A stretch of DNA of 64,000 nucleotides, taken from assembly GCA_963831005.1 (NCBI GenBank), contig CAWHOW010000042.1, forward strand, positions 62,001 through 126,000. Reading direction: 5' to 3'. Each line of letters opens with the position of its first letter. The stretch's first letter is position 1. The stretch is from CAWHOW01 sp963831005 (lineage in GTDB: Bacteria > Bacteroidota > Bacteroidia > Bacteroidales > CG2-30-32-10). Below are positions 1-8,335 of the stretch, one piece after another. Below the pieces are notes generated by a model. That model was not told the DNA's origin and ran no database searches. It worked only from the letters and a program-made list of their open reading frames with translations. Position numbers and translations under genes: made by a program.

Positions 1-125
1 TCACATAAACTGTAAAATATTCTTCGAGGATACTAATTTCTGTAATTTTATCGGAGACTTCAGAATATAGAAAAGCTTTTTCCTTAACAATTACCTTGCA
101 TTTACAAATTGAACCGAGAATACAA
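1..125 (-). other. Unassigned edge segment, possible partial ORF
   Basis: No complete gene is visible. On the minus strand one frame stays open for about 40 codons from the MITE target site to the window edge (it includes EKAFLYSEVSDKITEI). It has no ATG, GTG or TTG start in the window and follows the stop codon of the hot-dog gene in the same frame once the MITE is removed. It may be the start of the next gene of the pigment operon or a chance open frame. Confidence 0.25.
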
Positions 126-133
126 TAAAATTA

Positions 134-558
134 ACTGCTTATCTCCTTTAAACAAGTTTACTTTACCACATAGGCACAGTAGAAACATAGTAAAACACAT
201 AGCCCGATAATACCAATTGCTTCATCGTCCTTATTGAATCTATGTGAAGCCTATGTACCTATGATACTATGTGGTAAACTTAATTTCACGTTTTTAATCT
301 TTTTATATAGTAATCTATTTATAGGTGGGTTCTAAAAATTTTGTTTTTTAAAATCCTAAGCACTAAACCCTAAATTCTAAATAATTTCAAAATTCAAATG
401 AGAAAAGCACCAAACATTGAATTAGCAAAGGTTTTGAACATTAAAATTTGTTTATTTGATATTATTTAGAGTTTAGAAATTAGAAATTAGAATTTGTTTT
501 TAAGAATTATTAGAAGTCCCCTATATTTCATTTTACTTGACCGAAGTGGATAAGCAGT
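134..558. mobile_element. 425-bp MITE, copy 1, with IS1595-like ends
   Basis: Non-coding element with terminal inverted repeats: ACTGCTTATC at 134-143 and GATAAGCAGT at 549-558. It is flanked by a perfect 8-bp target duplication TAAAATTA (126-133 and 559-566). The inner end ACTGCTTATCCACTTCGG, read inward from 558, resembles the IS1595 element end at 22456 (ATTGCCTATCTGCTTCGG), so that transposase type probably mobilised it. The right target copy covers the stop codon of the hot-dog gene (564-566). An inverted near-identical copy lies at 61464-62063. Confidence 0.9.
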
Positions 559-563
559 TAAAA

Positions 564-983
564 TTATTGTTTGATGAATATCGTCATGTTGCATTCTGCG
601 GCAACACTGTTATTTGATACTACCTTACCATGAATAATGCTAAAGCCCATTATCTCATTTTCAATTGTGACTTCTGTCAAAATCTCCGTTAATAAATTTG
701 GGAGAAAATATATTTTCAAATCTTTTATAGCCCCGATATACCCGATAAGTACTTTTTGTTCGCTATTCTTACTTAGATACCCTATTCTGGCGGCAGCAGT
801 CTGTGCAATATTTTCTATTAACCCAGGTTCGGTAAAATAACCCTTATCGCAAAATATATTTTCTTCTTTGATGAAGAATCTTGATTTGGTTATCGTTTCA
901 TTGCATTCGATCAAACGGTCAACCATCATCATAGGCGGCCTTTGCGGTATCAGTTCTTCCGGTTCGAATTGTTCTGGTTTCAT
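564..983 (-). CDS. Hot-dog fold 3-hydroxyacyl-ACP dehydratase-like protein (FabZ/ApeP-like)
   Basis: A single hot-dog domain protein of 139 aa, probably the dehydratase step of aryl polyene chain extension. The N-terminal IPQRPPMMMVDRL motif matches the FabZ-type PHRxPxLLVDR motif, and GLIENIAQTAA matches the central hot-dog helix. The usual catalytic His of the FabZ GHFP motif is absent (KGYFTEPG instead), as I recall for ApeP-like members. The ATG at 983 overlaps the stop of the radical SAM gene (ATGA), so the two are translationally coupled; an upstream in-frame TTG at 1001 is less likely. It is the last intact gene of the arm-1 operon, and a MITE sits exactly at its stop codon. Confidence 0.8.
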   Translation of the reverse strand: MKPEQFEPEELIPQRPPMMMVDRLIECNETITKSRFFIKEENIFCDKGYFTEPGLIENIAQTAAARIGYLSKNSEQKVLIGYIGAIKDLKIYFLPNLLTEILTEVTIENEIMGFSIIHGKVVSNNSVAAECNMTIFIKQ

Positions 984-2335
984 CGGATTAAATATTCCCA
1001 AAGTGGTCCTTTTTTATTTTTATCTCTCATTTTGATCATAATATCGGAAAGCTCATCATCTGGGAATATCCATCGTTTCTTTGTTTTGACAGCATCCTCT
1101 TTTAACTTATCAATATCTATTTTATCTGAAATGTAATATACCGGAGCCAGCAGATCATTTGATGGTTCTATCTTGTTTTCTTCTAATGCAATTTTATATA
1201 AGCGTGTGTTCGGATAAATACGCATCCCGATAAATGGAAAGTAAACAGTATTTTCCATTTTTTTCGAATTCTCAAACGTTTCGTTCAGTGTTTCCATGCT
1301 CTCACCATAACCGCCTAATATTAAAAAATGCGCATAATCTATTCCCAGTTTATTGCAAATTTTTGAAGCATCAAAGATATCAGCCACACTAAAAGGTTTA
1401 TTGTAATTTTTCAGCATGGTATCACTAAGCGATTCAGTGCCAAACTCAATATGCTTAAGACCCGCACGCTGAAACAGACTAATAGTTTTCTCATCAAAAT
1501 TACAAAAATTAAAATAAGCTCCCCAATGGATGTTGATTTTCTTCCTTATTATTTCTTCTGCAAGTTCAATGTTGTAATTATTACTAATATTGAAGATGGA
1601 ATCAGTAAAAAAAACATAATCAATCTTTTTGTTTTCCGAAAGATCGTAAAGCGTTTCTGTAATACTGTCAATACTTAGTGTTCTAACATTATGTCCTTCA
1701 ATAAGCGGATAGGTGCAATAAATGCAATGGTAAGGACAGCCACGCTTGGTCTGTATATTTAGCATACCACTGTGATGCCAGTAATAATCAAGAAGAGGAG
1801 CCTCAAACTGTAATTCTATTTTTTTTATTGATTGATTTTTCTTGTTGAAAATAATTGAACCATTCCTTTTGTACAAAATATTTTCTATGATTGTATAATC
1901 AGTCTTATTTTCTAAAGCTGAAATTAGTTTATATAACTGTTCTTCTCCTTCCCCATAGATTCCAAAATCGGCATCCAGTTTGTTAAACAATAATTCAGGG
2001 AAAATTGAAAATCCAGCGCCTCCAATAATTATTTTACCAGCATTGCATTTACGTATGATTTCAACAATTGATTTGTAATGATGGATATAACTCTCTTTTT
2101 TATAAATATTGACATCGTCAATGTTTCTCAGGGAAATGCCAATATAATCGGGCTGAAATTTATTAATAAATGAGGTGAACTCAGTATAATCTTTATTAAT
2201 AAAATCGAATACGGTAATTTCCAGTTCAGGCAGTTTGTTTTGCAGGTAGGTTTTCAAATAAGATATACCCAATGGATATACAGGGTAAGGAATACTTAAC
2301 TGGTTAGCGGAAACGAGAAGTAACTTTTTTGTCAT
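980..2335 (-). CDS. B12-binding-domain radical SAM protein
   Basis: 451 aa. The N-terminal half (about residues 1-140) looks like a cobalamin-binding Rossmann domain with IIIGGAGFSIFPE and GEGEEQL, typical of B12 radical SAM enzymes. The radical SAM cluster motif is RGCPYHCIYC with Cys 200, 204 and 207 (CX3CX2C). Members carry out methylations or ring rearrangements at unactivated carbons; here it could methylate the aryl or resorcinol ring, which is inference from position. The ATG at 2335 is preceded by AAGGAG, a clear ribosome binding site for this genome, and overlaps the acyltransferase stop as ATGA. The gene also overlaps the start of the dehydratase gene downstream. Confidence 0.85.
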   Translation of the reverse strand: MTKKLLLVSANQLSIPYPVYPLGISYLKTYLQNKLPELEITVFDFINKDYTEFTSFINKFQPDYIGISLRNIDDVNIYKKESYIHHYKSIVEIIRKCNAGKIIIGGAGFSIFPELLFNKLDADFGIYGEGEEQLYKLISALENKTDYTIIENILYKRNGSIIFNKKNQSIKKIELQFEAPLLDYYWHHSGMLNIQTKRGCPYHCIYCTYPLIEGHNVRTLSIDSITETLYDLSENKKIDYVFFTDSIFNISNNYNIELAEEIIRKKINIHWGAYFNFCNFDEKTISLFQRAGLKHIEFGTESLSDTMLKNYNKPFSVADIFDASKICNKLGIDYAHFLILGGYGESMETLNETFENSKKMENTVYFPFIGMRIYPNTRLYKIALEENKIEPSNDLLAPVYYISDKIDIDKLKEDAVKTKKRWIFPDDELSDIMIKMRDKNKKGPLWEYLIR

Positions 2336-3237
2336 TGTTTCTCCTTTCCCCAAAATTCGTAATAATTAAACCATTGTTCGGGATATTTATGGATGATTCT
2401 TTCAAATTCATAAATATAATCCTTAATAATGGCAAGTACCGTCTGATTACGTTTTTGTAAATTCAGATGCTGCTGATAGTATGATTTTAGTGGCGATGCA
2501 TAAAAGTGATAATGATATCTATTATCTTTCATTGCAAAGACATAGGATACGGGAATATTATATTTTTGAGCAAGATAAAACGGTCCGCAGGGAAATATAC
2601 TTTCTTGCCCCAGAAATGTAGTAGTCACCGTTTTTGAACCTTCAACAAAGCGGTCTCCATGCATACATACAATTTCTTTGTTTTCGAAGGCATTGTTTAT
2701 TTCGTATATGTGGGAAAAATCATTTCTGATGGAAATAATATGAACATTATTTTCCTGAAATATATTGGATAAATATTCTTTTATTTGTTCATGTTCGGCT
2801 TCAAACATAACAATATTTATCCTTGAATTCAATCTTTTCAATAAATGTCCTGCTATCTCAAAATTCCCTATATGTGCGCTGATGAGAAGACCTCCGGTAT
2901 TATTATCAGCCATTGCCCGCAGGTATTCTTCTCCCTCGAATTCAAAGGTAAGTTTTGTTTTACATCCCGAAAGCATGGTTAATTTATCTATTAAAACCTG
3001 CCCGAAAAGGAAATAGTTTTTATAAACATTTATACACGATTTAATAAAACCAAATTTCAAAGTACCATGAAAATAATGAAAGATAATACGGACTGATTTA
3101 GGCGAGAATAGCAGGAAATAAATAACAACTAAGCGTAAAATAAAATATGCAAAAGATAATCTGAAATGTTTTATAAAAAAAACAAAAATCTTGTAACCTG
3201 TTATTCCACCTTTGGTTTTACCGCTCCATGAAGGCAC
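2332..3237 (-). CDS. LpxL/HtrB-family lysophospholipid-type acyltransferase
   Basis: 301 aa, membrane-associated acyltransferase of the LpxL family. The HX4E motif is HIGNFE (His122, Glu127), followed by HGDRF near residue 195, which fits the family's second block. A hydrophobic N-terminal stretch (residues 16-46) should anchor it to the inner membrane. Start is GTG at 3237, giving MPSWSGKTKGG, the usual opening of these proteins. In aryl polyene and flexirubin clusters such enzymes are thought to transfer the finished acyl chain from ACP to its acceptor; here that could be ester formation with the dialkylresorcinol (inference). It sits between the ACP and radical SAM genes, overlapping the latter. 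Confidence 0.85.
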   Translation of the reverse strand: MPSWSGKTKGGITGYKIFVFFIKHFRLSFAYFILRLVVIYFLLFSPKSVRIIFHYFHGTLKFGFIKSCINVYKNYFLFGQVLIDKLTMLSGCKTKLTFEFEGEEYLRAMADNNTGGLLISAHIGNFEIAGHLLKRLNSRINIVMFEAEHEQIKEYLSNIFQENNVHIISIRNDFSHIYEINNAFENKEIVCMHGDRFVEGSKTVTTTFLGQESIFPCGPFYLAQKYNIPVSYVFAMKDNRYHYHFYASPLKSYYQQHLNLQKRNQTVLAIIKDYIYEFERIIHKYPEQWFNYYEFWGKEKQ

Positions 3238-3245
3238 CAGATTGG

Positions 3246-3497
3246 TTATTTGTTATTGTTGAGATAATTGAAAATATAATCGTATAGATCATTAAGATTT
3301 CTGACATTAACCATGTCTTCTCCTTTGACTTTAAAGCCAAATTCTTTCTCAATGATAACAGCTACATCAACAAAATCAAGACTTTCAAGACCAAGATCAT
3401 CTTTCAAAGAAGCTTCAGGTTTTATTTTTGATTCGTTAATCTCGAATTCTTCAACTAAAAAGTTGTTGATAATTTTAATTATTTCTTCCTTTTGCAT
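3246..3497 (-). CDS. Acyl carrier protein
   Basis: 83 aa carrier protein. The phosphopantetheine attachment Ser is Ser39 in DLGLESLDFVDVAV, followed by the usual helix IIEKEFGFKV. The ATG at 3497 gives MQKEEIIKII, a normal ACP start; an in-frame TTG further upstream at 3530 is unlikely. The gene lies between a ketosynthase and the LpxL-like acyltransferase, which suggests that it carries the growing polyene or the aryl starter. One of two ACPs in the operon, the other at 9529-9798. Confidence 0.95.
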   Translation of the reverse strand: MQKEEIIKIINNFLVEEFEINESKIKPEASLKDDLGLESLDFVDVAVIIEKEFGFKVKGEDMVNVRNLNDLYDYIFNYLNNNK

Positions 3498-3534
3498 TAA
3501 GTGATTTATTTTAAAGCCGCGAAAGTACAAAAAA

Positions 3535-4758
3535 TTATTTAAATTTTCCGATTATAAGTGAAGAATTTGTTCCGCCAAAACCAAATGAATTTGAAAGGAA
3601 TAAATTCACTTCTTTATCTATTGTCCGGTTGGTAATATTCAGCTTTGCCGTGTTTTCATCTGGTTCTTCGAAATTAATATTTGGTGCAATAAAAGAATGT
3701 TGCATCATTAAAATCGAATACACAACCTCGCTCGACCCCGCCATCCACATTTCATGACCAGTCATCGATTTTGTAGAACTGACAATGGGCTTTGTGTTTC
3801 CGAAAACAGCATCAATTGCTTTCGCTTCGTTGGTATCGCCCAAAGGAGTAGATGTTGCATGTGCATTGATGTAGTCTATCCTTTCAGGTTTGATATCTGC
3901 AAGTTTAAGCGCCATTTCTATAGCGCGTTTAGGGCCGTCAACATCAGGCACTGAAATATGTACACCATCTGAAGAAAATCCATATCCGAATACTTCGGCT
4001 AAAATAGGAGCGCCCCTTTTAACAGCCGATTCATAACTTTCCAAAATAACAGTAGCGGCTCCTCCGCTTGGAACAAGGCCATCCCTGCTCTTATCAAACG
4101 GGCGCGAAGCTTTTGTCGGTTCTGATTCCCTTTTGGAAAAAGCGCCAAGTGTGTCAAAACTGCCCACACAGAACAGATTTATTTCCTGTGCTCCGCCACA
4201 AATAATACAGTCCTGGTAACCGTGTCTGATTAGCAAAGAACCCATTCCAATAGAATGAGACCCGCTGGCGCAAGCACCGCTCAGGGTAAAATTAACTCCT
4301 TTTAACCTGAATATTACTGACAAATTCATTGTTACCGTTGAATTCATTGACTGGAAAACAGAGCCTGAACCTATCATCGCAGTGTCTCTTTTCTCCCTGA
4401 TAATATCAACAGCCCTGATAACAGCAGGAGTGGAGCTGTCGTTACCGAAAATGATTCCTACAGTATTTTGGTCAATATACTCCTGACTTATATTTGCAAC
4501 ACTCAGGGCTTCCCTGGTTGACATATAAGCATATTCAGCCTGCTCGGGCATGCTAACCCTGCAACGCCTGTCCAATAAGCATTTTAATTGAGGCTGCTCA
4601 ATTTTACCTGTTAATCCTGATTGATATCCATAAAATTTTCTTTCCTGGTTCAATTCTATTCCCGACCTGCCATTATATAAAGAATCTTTTACTTCTTCAA
4701 GATTTTTTCCTATTGTTGAATAAATTCCAATTCCGGTTATTACTACTCTTCTGTTCAT
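3535..4758 (-). CDS. Beta-ketoacyl-ACP synthase (KAS I/II type)
   Basis: 407 aa with a complete FabF-type active site: Cys163 in TLSGACASGS, the first His in NAHATSTPLGD, and Lys/His in STKSMTGHEMWMAG. It condenses malonyl-ACP with an acyl-ACP. The operon has a second full ketosynthase (8336-9529) and a Cys-less partner, so this one may work alone, for example in early extension or in dialkylresorcinol precursor supply. Upstream neighbour is the ketoreductase (15-base gap) and downstream the ACP, a compact KR-KS-ACP unit. Confidence 0.93.
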   Translation of the reverse strand: MNRRVVITGIGIYSTIGKNLEEVKDSLYNGRSGIELNQERKFYGYQSGLTGKIEQPQLKCLLDRRCRVSMPEQAEYAYMSTREALSVANISQEYIDQNTVGIIFGNDSSTPAVIRAVDIIREKRDTAMIGSGSVFQSMNSTVTMNLSVIFRLKGVNFTLSGACASGSHSIGMGSLLIRHGYQDCIICGGAQEINLFCVGSFDTLGAFSKRESEPTKASRPFDKSRDGLVPSGGAATVILESYESAVKRGAPILAEVFGYGFSSDGVHISVPDVDGPKRAIEMALKLADIKPERIDYINAHATSTPLGDTNEAKAIDAVFGNTKPIVSSTKSMTGHEMWMAGSSEVVYSILMMQHSFIAPNINFEEPDENTAKLNITNRTIDKEVNLFLSNSFGFGGTNSSLIIGKFK

Positions 4759-4773
4759 TTGCTTAAAATAATG

Positions 4774-5502
4774 TTAAGAATAAATGCCCCCGTTAACAGA
4801 AATTACCTGTCCCGTAATATAGGAAGCTTTTTCAGAAGCGAGGAAGCAAACGGCATCGGCAACTTCTTCGGGCAAGCCAAACCTGTTTAACGGTATCATT
4901 TTTTTTAATTCATCTTCATTCAGATCACTTGTCATATCAGTTCTAATGAAACCCGGTGCAACGGCATTCACTGTAACTTTTTTCTTGCCTACTTCCTGCG
5001 CCAGCGCTTTTGTTGCTGCAATAACGCCTCCTTTTGCCGCTGAATAATTTACCTGTCCGGGCAATCCTTTTATTCCTGATAAAGATACGATATTAATAAT
5101 TCTCCCATGCTTATTTACAATCATATCTTTCAATAATAATTTTGTTACATATAGAAAACTATTAAGATTTGTATTCATAACATCAAACCAATGTTCGTTT
5201 TCCATCCACATCAGCAGGGTATCTTTGCGGATACCTGCATTATTCACCAATACTTCTATATAACTTTCTTTATGGCTTTCCTGCCATGCAGTTAAGGCTT
5301 TTTCAACATCTGCCTGAACGGAAACATCGAATTGAAGCAGTTCGCTCTGACATCCTTTTTCCTTAATAATTTCCAGTGTGTTCTTTGCCTGCTCAATATT
5401 TGATCTGTAATTGATCAGCACATAGTAGCCCATTTCAGCCAATTTGATACAGACAGCTTTTCCTATACCCCTGGATCCACCAGTTACTAATGCGTATTTC
5501 AT
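4774..5502 (-). CDS. FabG-type 3-oxoacyl-ACP reductase
   Basis: 242 aa short-chain dehydrogenase/reductase. Visible motifs: GGSRGIG (residues 8-14, nucleotide binding), NNAG (87-90), Ser140, and YxxxK (Tyr153, Lys157). The C-terminal GQVISVNGG block is typical of FabG. It should reduce the 3-oxoacyl-ACP produced by the ketosynthases to 3-hydroxyacyl-ACP, feeding the hot-dog dehydratase to build the polyene. It lies between the ammonia-lyase and KS genes with short gaps. Confidence 0.93.
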   Translation of the reverse strand: MKYALVTGGSRGIGKAVCIKLAEMGYYVLINYRSNIEQAKNTLEIIKEKGCQSELLQFDVSVQADVEKALTAWQESHKESYIEVLVNNAGIRKDTLLMWMENEHWFDVMNTNLNSFLYVTKLLLKDMIVNKHGRIINIVSLSGIKGLPGQVNYSAAKGGVIAATKALAQEVGKKKVTVNAVAPGFIRTDMTSDLNEDELKKMIPLNRFGLPEEVADAVCFLASEKASYITGQVISVNGGIYS

Positions 5503-5514
5503 ATTTTACTTTTA

Positions 5515-7059
5515 TTAAACAGTTTTCAGATTTAAAGGATGCGCCTGCATGTAATCCCTGATATTGCTAACCTCTTTATATTTTGTAGTGTCTTCTTCAA
5601 AGCGGGGAACAATTTTTCTTAACTTAGCATAAATGTTTTTAGTGAAGGAAGATAACGAGGCTGAACATTCAAGGTAATCAACAGCTTGTAGCAATGACAG
5701 CATTTCAATAGCCAGAACCTGGTATGAGTTTTCAATTACTTTTTTTGCAAACAATGCCGAATTTGTTCCCATGCTCACTATGTCCTGGTTATCGTTGTTA
5801 TTCGGGATGCTGTGAATATACATAGGGAACGACAATGTCTGGTTCTCGGCAGTGGTTGAAGTAGCCGTGAACTGAACGCCCTGCATGCCAAAATTAACGC
5901 CAAGCTTACCAAGGTTCATGAAAGGTGGAAATTTTTCATTAAGCTTACTGTTCATTAAATAATTGATATGCCTTTCAACAAGCATGGATAGTTTAGCAGA
6001 GGCTATCTTAATTTTATCCATTTCAAAGGAAACGTAGTCGCCGTGGAAATTACCTCCGTGAAAAATATTCTTAGAGTTAATATCAATTACAGGATTGTCG
6101 CTTGATGAGTTGGCTTCATCTAAAATAACTTTTTCAGCGTTTTCTAATGTTTCGTAAACAGGACCCAGTATTTGCGGCACACAGCGTATGGAATAATATT
6201 CCTGCACCTTGTCCTTGAACTTACTTTCTTCGGTCTTCTTATTGAAGAAATGATCTTCTCTTTTCCTTATAAGCTGGCTGTCGTTAAGCAACATGCGGAT
6301 ATTTCCTGCAATCCGTTGCTGACCTATATGATGTTTGATATTATTTAATTCTTCCGAAAAATAATCATCAAAGGATTCGATGAGTTCATTTATCAGGGAT
6401 GAGGCAACCACTGTCCAGTCGAGAAGGTTCCTGGCATGTATAAGGTTTATCATGCCAATGCCGGTCATCACATACGTGCCGTTAATTAACGAAAGCCCTT
6501 CCCTTAAATGAATGCTGATAGGTTTTAAATTATTTTCATCAAGTACCTTTTTCGTGGAAGCAATATTCCCCTTATATGAAACCTCGCCTTCGCCAATGAG
6601 CGTAAGTGCAATATGCGCTAACTGAACAAGGTCGCCACTGGCGCCCACGCCCCCGTGTTCGGGAACAACAGGTATGATATCCCTGTTAATGAACTCCATT
6701 AATAATTTAACTACTTCAACATGTATGCCGGAATGTCCTTTCAGGTAGCCGTTAAGCCCTGTGATCATTGCCGATTTTACATAAATATCGGGTATCCTTT
6801 CGCCCTGTCCTGAGCAATGACTTCTTATGGCATTATATTGGAATCGGGTACGGTCTTCTTCCGAGATAGTGAATTGGGCCATTGGGCCAAGACCGGTATT
6901 GATGCCATAAATAACCTTATCATTACAATATTCGCAAAGAAAATTATAACTGCTTTCCACTCTTTTAAGGGCATCTACAGGTATATCAATTTGTTCTTTA
7001 TTAAAAAGAATATTATAGTAATCGTTTGTTGTAAGTTCCTTATTCCCTATATTTAGCAT
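5515..7059 (-). CDS. Aromatic amino acid ammonia-lyase (probably tyrosine ammonia-lyase)
   Basis: 514 aa member of the histidine/phenylalanine/tyrosine ammonia-lyase family. The Ala-Ser-Gly triad that cyclises to the MIO cofactor is at 140-142 (GGVGASGDLVQL); the N-terminal YGINTGLGP and the later NGTYVMTG and SSSDNPV blocks are family landmarks. In flexirubin and aryl polyene pathways the enzyme deaminates tyrosine to 4-hydroxycinnamate, the starter unit. The pair at 80-81 is Ser-His, which resembles histidine lyases more than the His-Leu pair of some tyrosine lyases, so substrate rests on gene context. A 225-base gap upstream may hold its own promoter. Confidence 0.9.
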   Translation of the reverse strand: MLNIGNKELTTNDYYNILFNKEQIDIPVDALKRVESSYNFLCEYCNDKVIYGINTGLGPMAQFTISEEDRTRFQYNAIRSHCSGQGERIPDIYVKSAMITGLNGYLKGHSGIHVEVVKLLMEFINRDIIPVVPEHGGVGASGDLVQLAHIALTLIGEGEVSYKGNIASTKKVLDENNLKPISIHLREGLSLINGTYVMTGIGMINLIHARNLLDWTVVASSLINELIESFDDYFSEELNNIKHHIGQQRIAGNIRMLLNDSQLIRKREDHFFNKKTEESKFKDKVQEYYSIRCVPQILGPVYETLENAEKVILDEANSSSDNPVIDINSKNIFHGGNFHGDYVSFEMDKIKIASAKLSMLVERHINYLMNSKLNEKFPPFMNLGKLGVNFGMQGVQFTATSTTAENQTLSFPMYIHSIPNNNDNQDIVSMGTNSALFAKKVIENSYQVLAIEMLSLLQAVDYLECSASLSSFTKNIYAKLRKIVPRFEEDTTKYKEVSNIRDYMQAHPLNLKTV

Positions 7060-7075
7060 GAATTAATAAATTAAG

Positions 7076-7083
7076 CAAAATTA
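7076..7083 (-). promoter_or_regulatory. Possible -7 box before the ammonia-lyase gene
   Basis: Read on the minus strand this is TAATTTTG, matching the Bacteroidota -7 element TAnnTTTG, 17 bases before the ATG. No well-spaced -33 TTG is present, so the call is weak. It lies in the largest gap within the arm-1 operon. Confidence 0.3.
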
Positions 7084-7284
7084 AGTTAATTTATTGTTAA
7101 TTTTTTTTGCAATATTATGAAAATTCCTGGTATCTCTCCCAAATAAAAAATAGATATTCTAAATCATTTTGCTTAGAATTGAATAGATAACTGTTTTTAT
7201 CTTTTTTTGCAAATAAGATTTTGCTAGAATTCAGAAGAAACCTGCTTTTTTATCTTTTAGATGTGATTTTTCTGCGGTACGTTG

Positions 7285-8331
7285 TTATTTTGTATCACTC
7301 AATAGAATTAATGAGTGTTGCATACCTTTGTAATGATTATAAATTAATATTTTTTTTATTTCCTTCGATGGTGCTTTAAGAATCACTTTATCAGGCTGGG
7401 AATAACCCCGAATAATATAAGTGGACAAATATAATGCAAATGCAGAGGCTGTAGGATATTCTCCGATTAAATTTTTAAAAGTAAATATTCCCTGATCTTT
7501 AAATAATTCATTATAAACATTTTTATACCAATAATCGGTTCTTATATCACCATTCATTCCCAATACCAGCGCCTGGATATCGGATTGTTTTAGGTTATTT
7601 TTATTAAGAAATGTCTTGATATTATTAATAATTTCCGATTCCGTAGGGTAAGAAAATTGAGCCAGATCTTCAATTTGACATATAGCATTAACGGGAGATG
7701 ATTCTATAATAAACATTGAAGAACCTTCACCACATACAGTTCCTTTTGTATTTAAACTTAAAAGAGATTCAGTATTAACGGCATCATCTTTAAAACACCC
7801 GGCTAAGTATTCAATATTAAAATTCCAATCAGAGATTTCATCAACAGTCCCTATTAATATAGAAGAAATGTCATTTTCTGAGAGATGAAGTTTGGTGTCA
7901 AGTATAGCATTTTCGAAAGCAAGTCCGTTGTGAACATGAGTGGCATTATATCCAGAGTTAGCACTCATAATTGAAAGAAGTCCGGCAACAGAATTAGGTG
8001 TGCTTTGAACAAAATTGGTGGGAGTAAGAGAGCCTTCCTGAAATAATTCTATTTGATTAATAAATTTCATGCTATCTTCCAATCCACCAGTTGCTGTTCC
8101 TATAATAATGCCTTCGACCTTTGTTGCTTTTTTCAATAACTGTAGTCCGGTGCCAATACCCATTCTGGTAGCCTTTCCCATTCGCCTTAGAAGATTTGAA
8201 GGAATTAAATTAGAGTAATCAGGCTCTATTGCATTGAATTTATTACCTGCAATATTTCTAATTTTATTTTCAAAAACACCTAAATCATAAGAATATTGAG
8301 GGGAAATGCAAGACAGATCTTTGATAAACAT
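7285..8331 (-). CDS. Ketosynthase-like chain-length factor (no active-site Cys)
   Basis: 348 aa, related to the ketosynthase N-terminal domain but lacking the nucleophile: where active enzymes have ACSS or ACAS this protein reads HNGLAFENAI (about residue 138). It is short of a full KS at the C-terminus, where NAHG and TGH motifs are not seen; a degenerate VLGMNGD and GEYPTAS take their place. Such Cys-less subunits pair with an active KS as KS/CLF heterodimers in aryl polyene synthases. It starts 4 bases after the active KS gene (8336-9529), so they are likely co-translated partners that set chain length. Confidence 0.8.
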   Translation of the reverse strand: MFIKDLSCISPQYSYDLGVFENKIRNIAGNKFNAIEPDYSNLIPSNLLRRMGKATRMGIGTGLQLLKKATKVEGIIIGTATGGLEDSMKFINQIELFQEGSLTPTNFVQSTPNSVAGLLSIMSANSGYNATHVHNGLAFENAILDTKLHLSENDISSILIGTVDEISDWNFNIEYLAGCFKDDAVNTESLLSLNTKGTVCGEGSSMFIIESSPVNAICQIEDLAQFSYPTESEIINNIKTFLNKNNLKQSDIQALVLGMNGDIRTDYWYKNVYNELFKDQGIFTFKNLIGEYPTASAFALYLSTYIIRGYSQPDKVILKAPSKEIKKILIYNHYKGMQHSLILLSDTK

Positions 8332-8335
8332 GATG

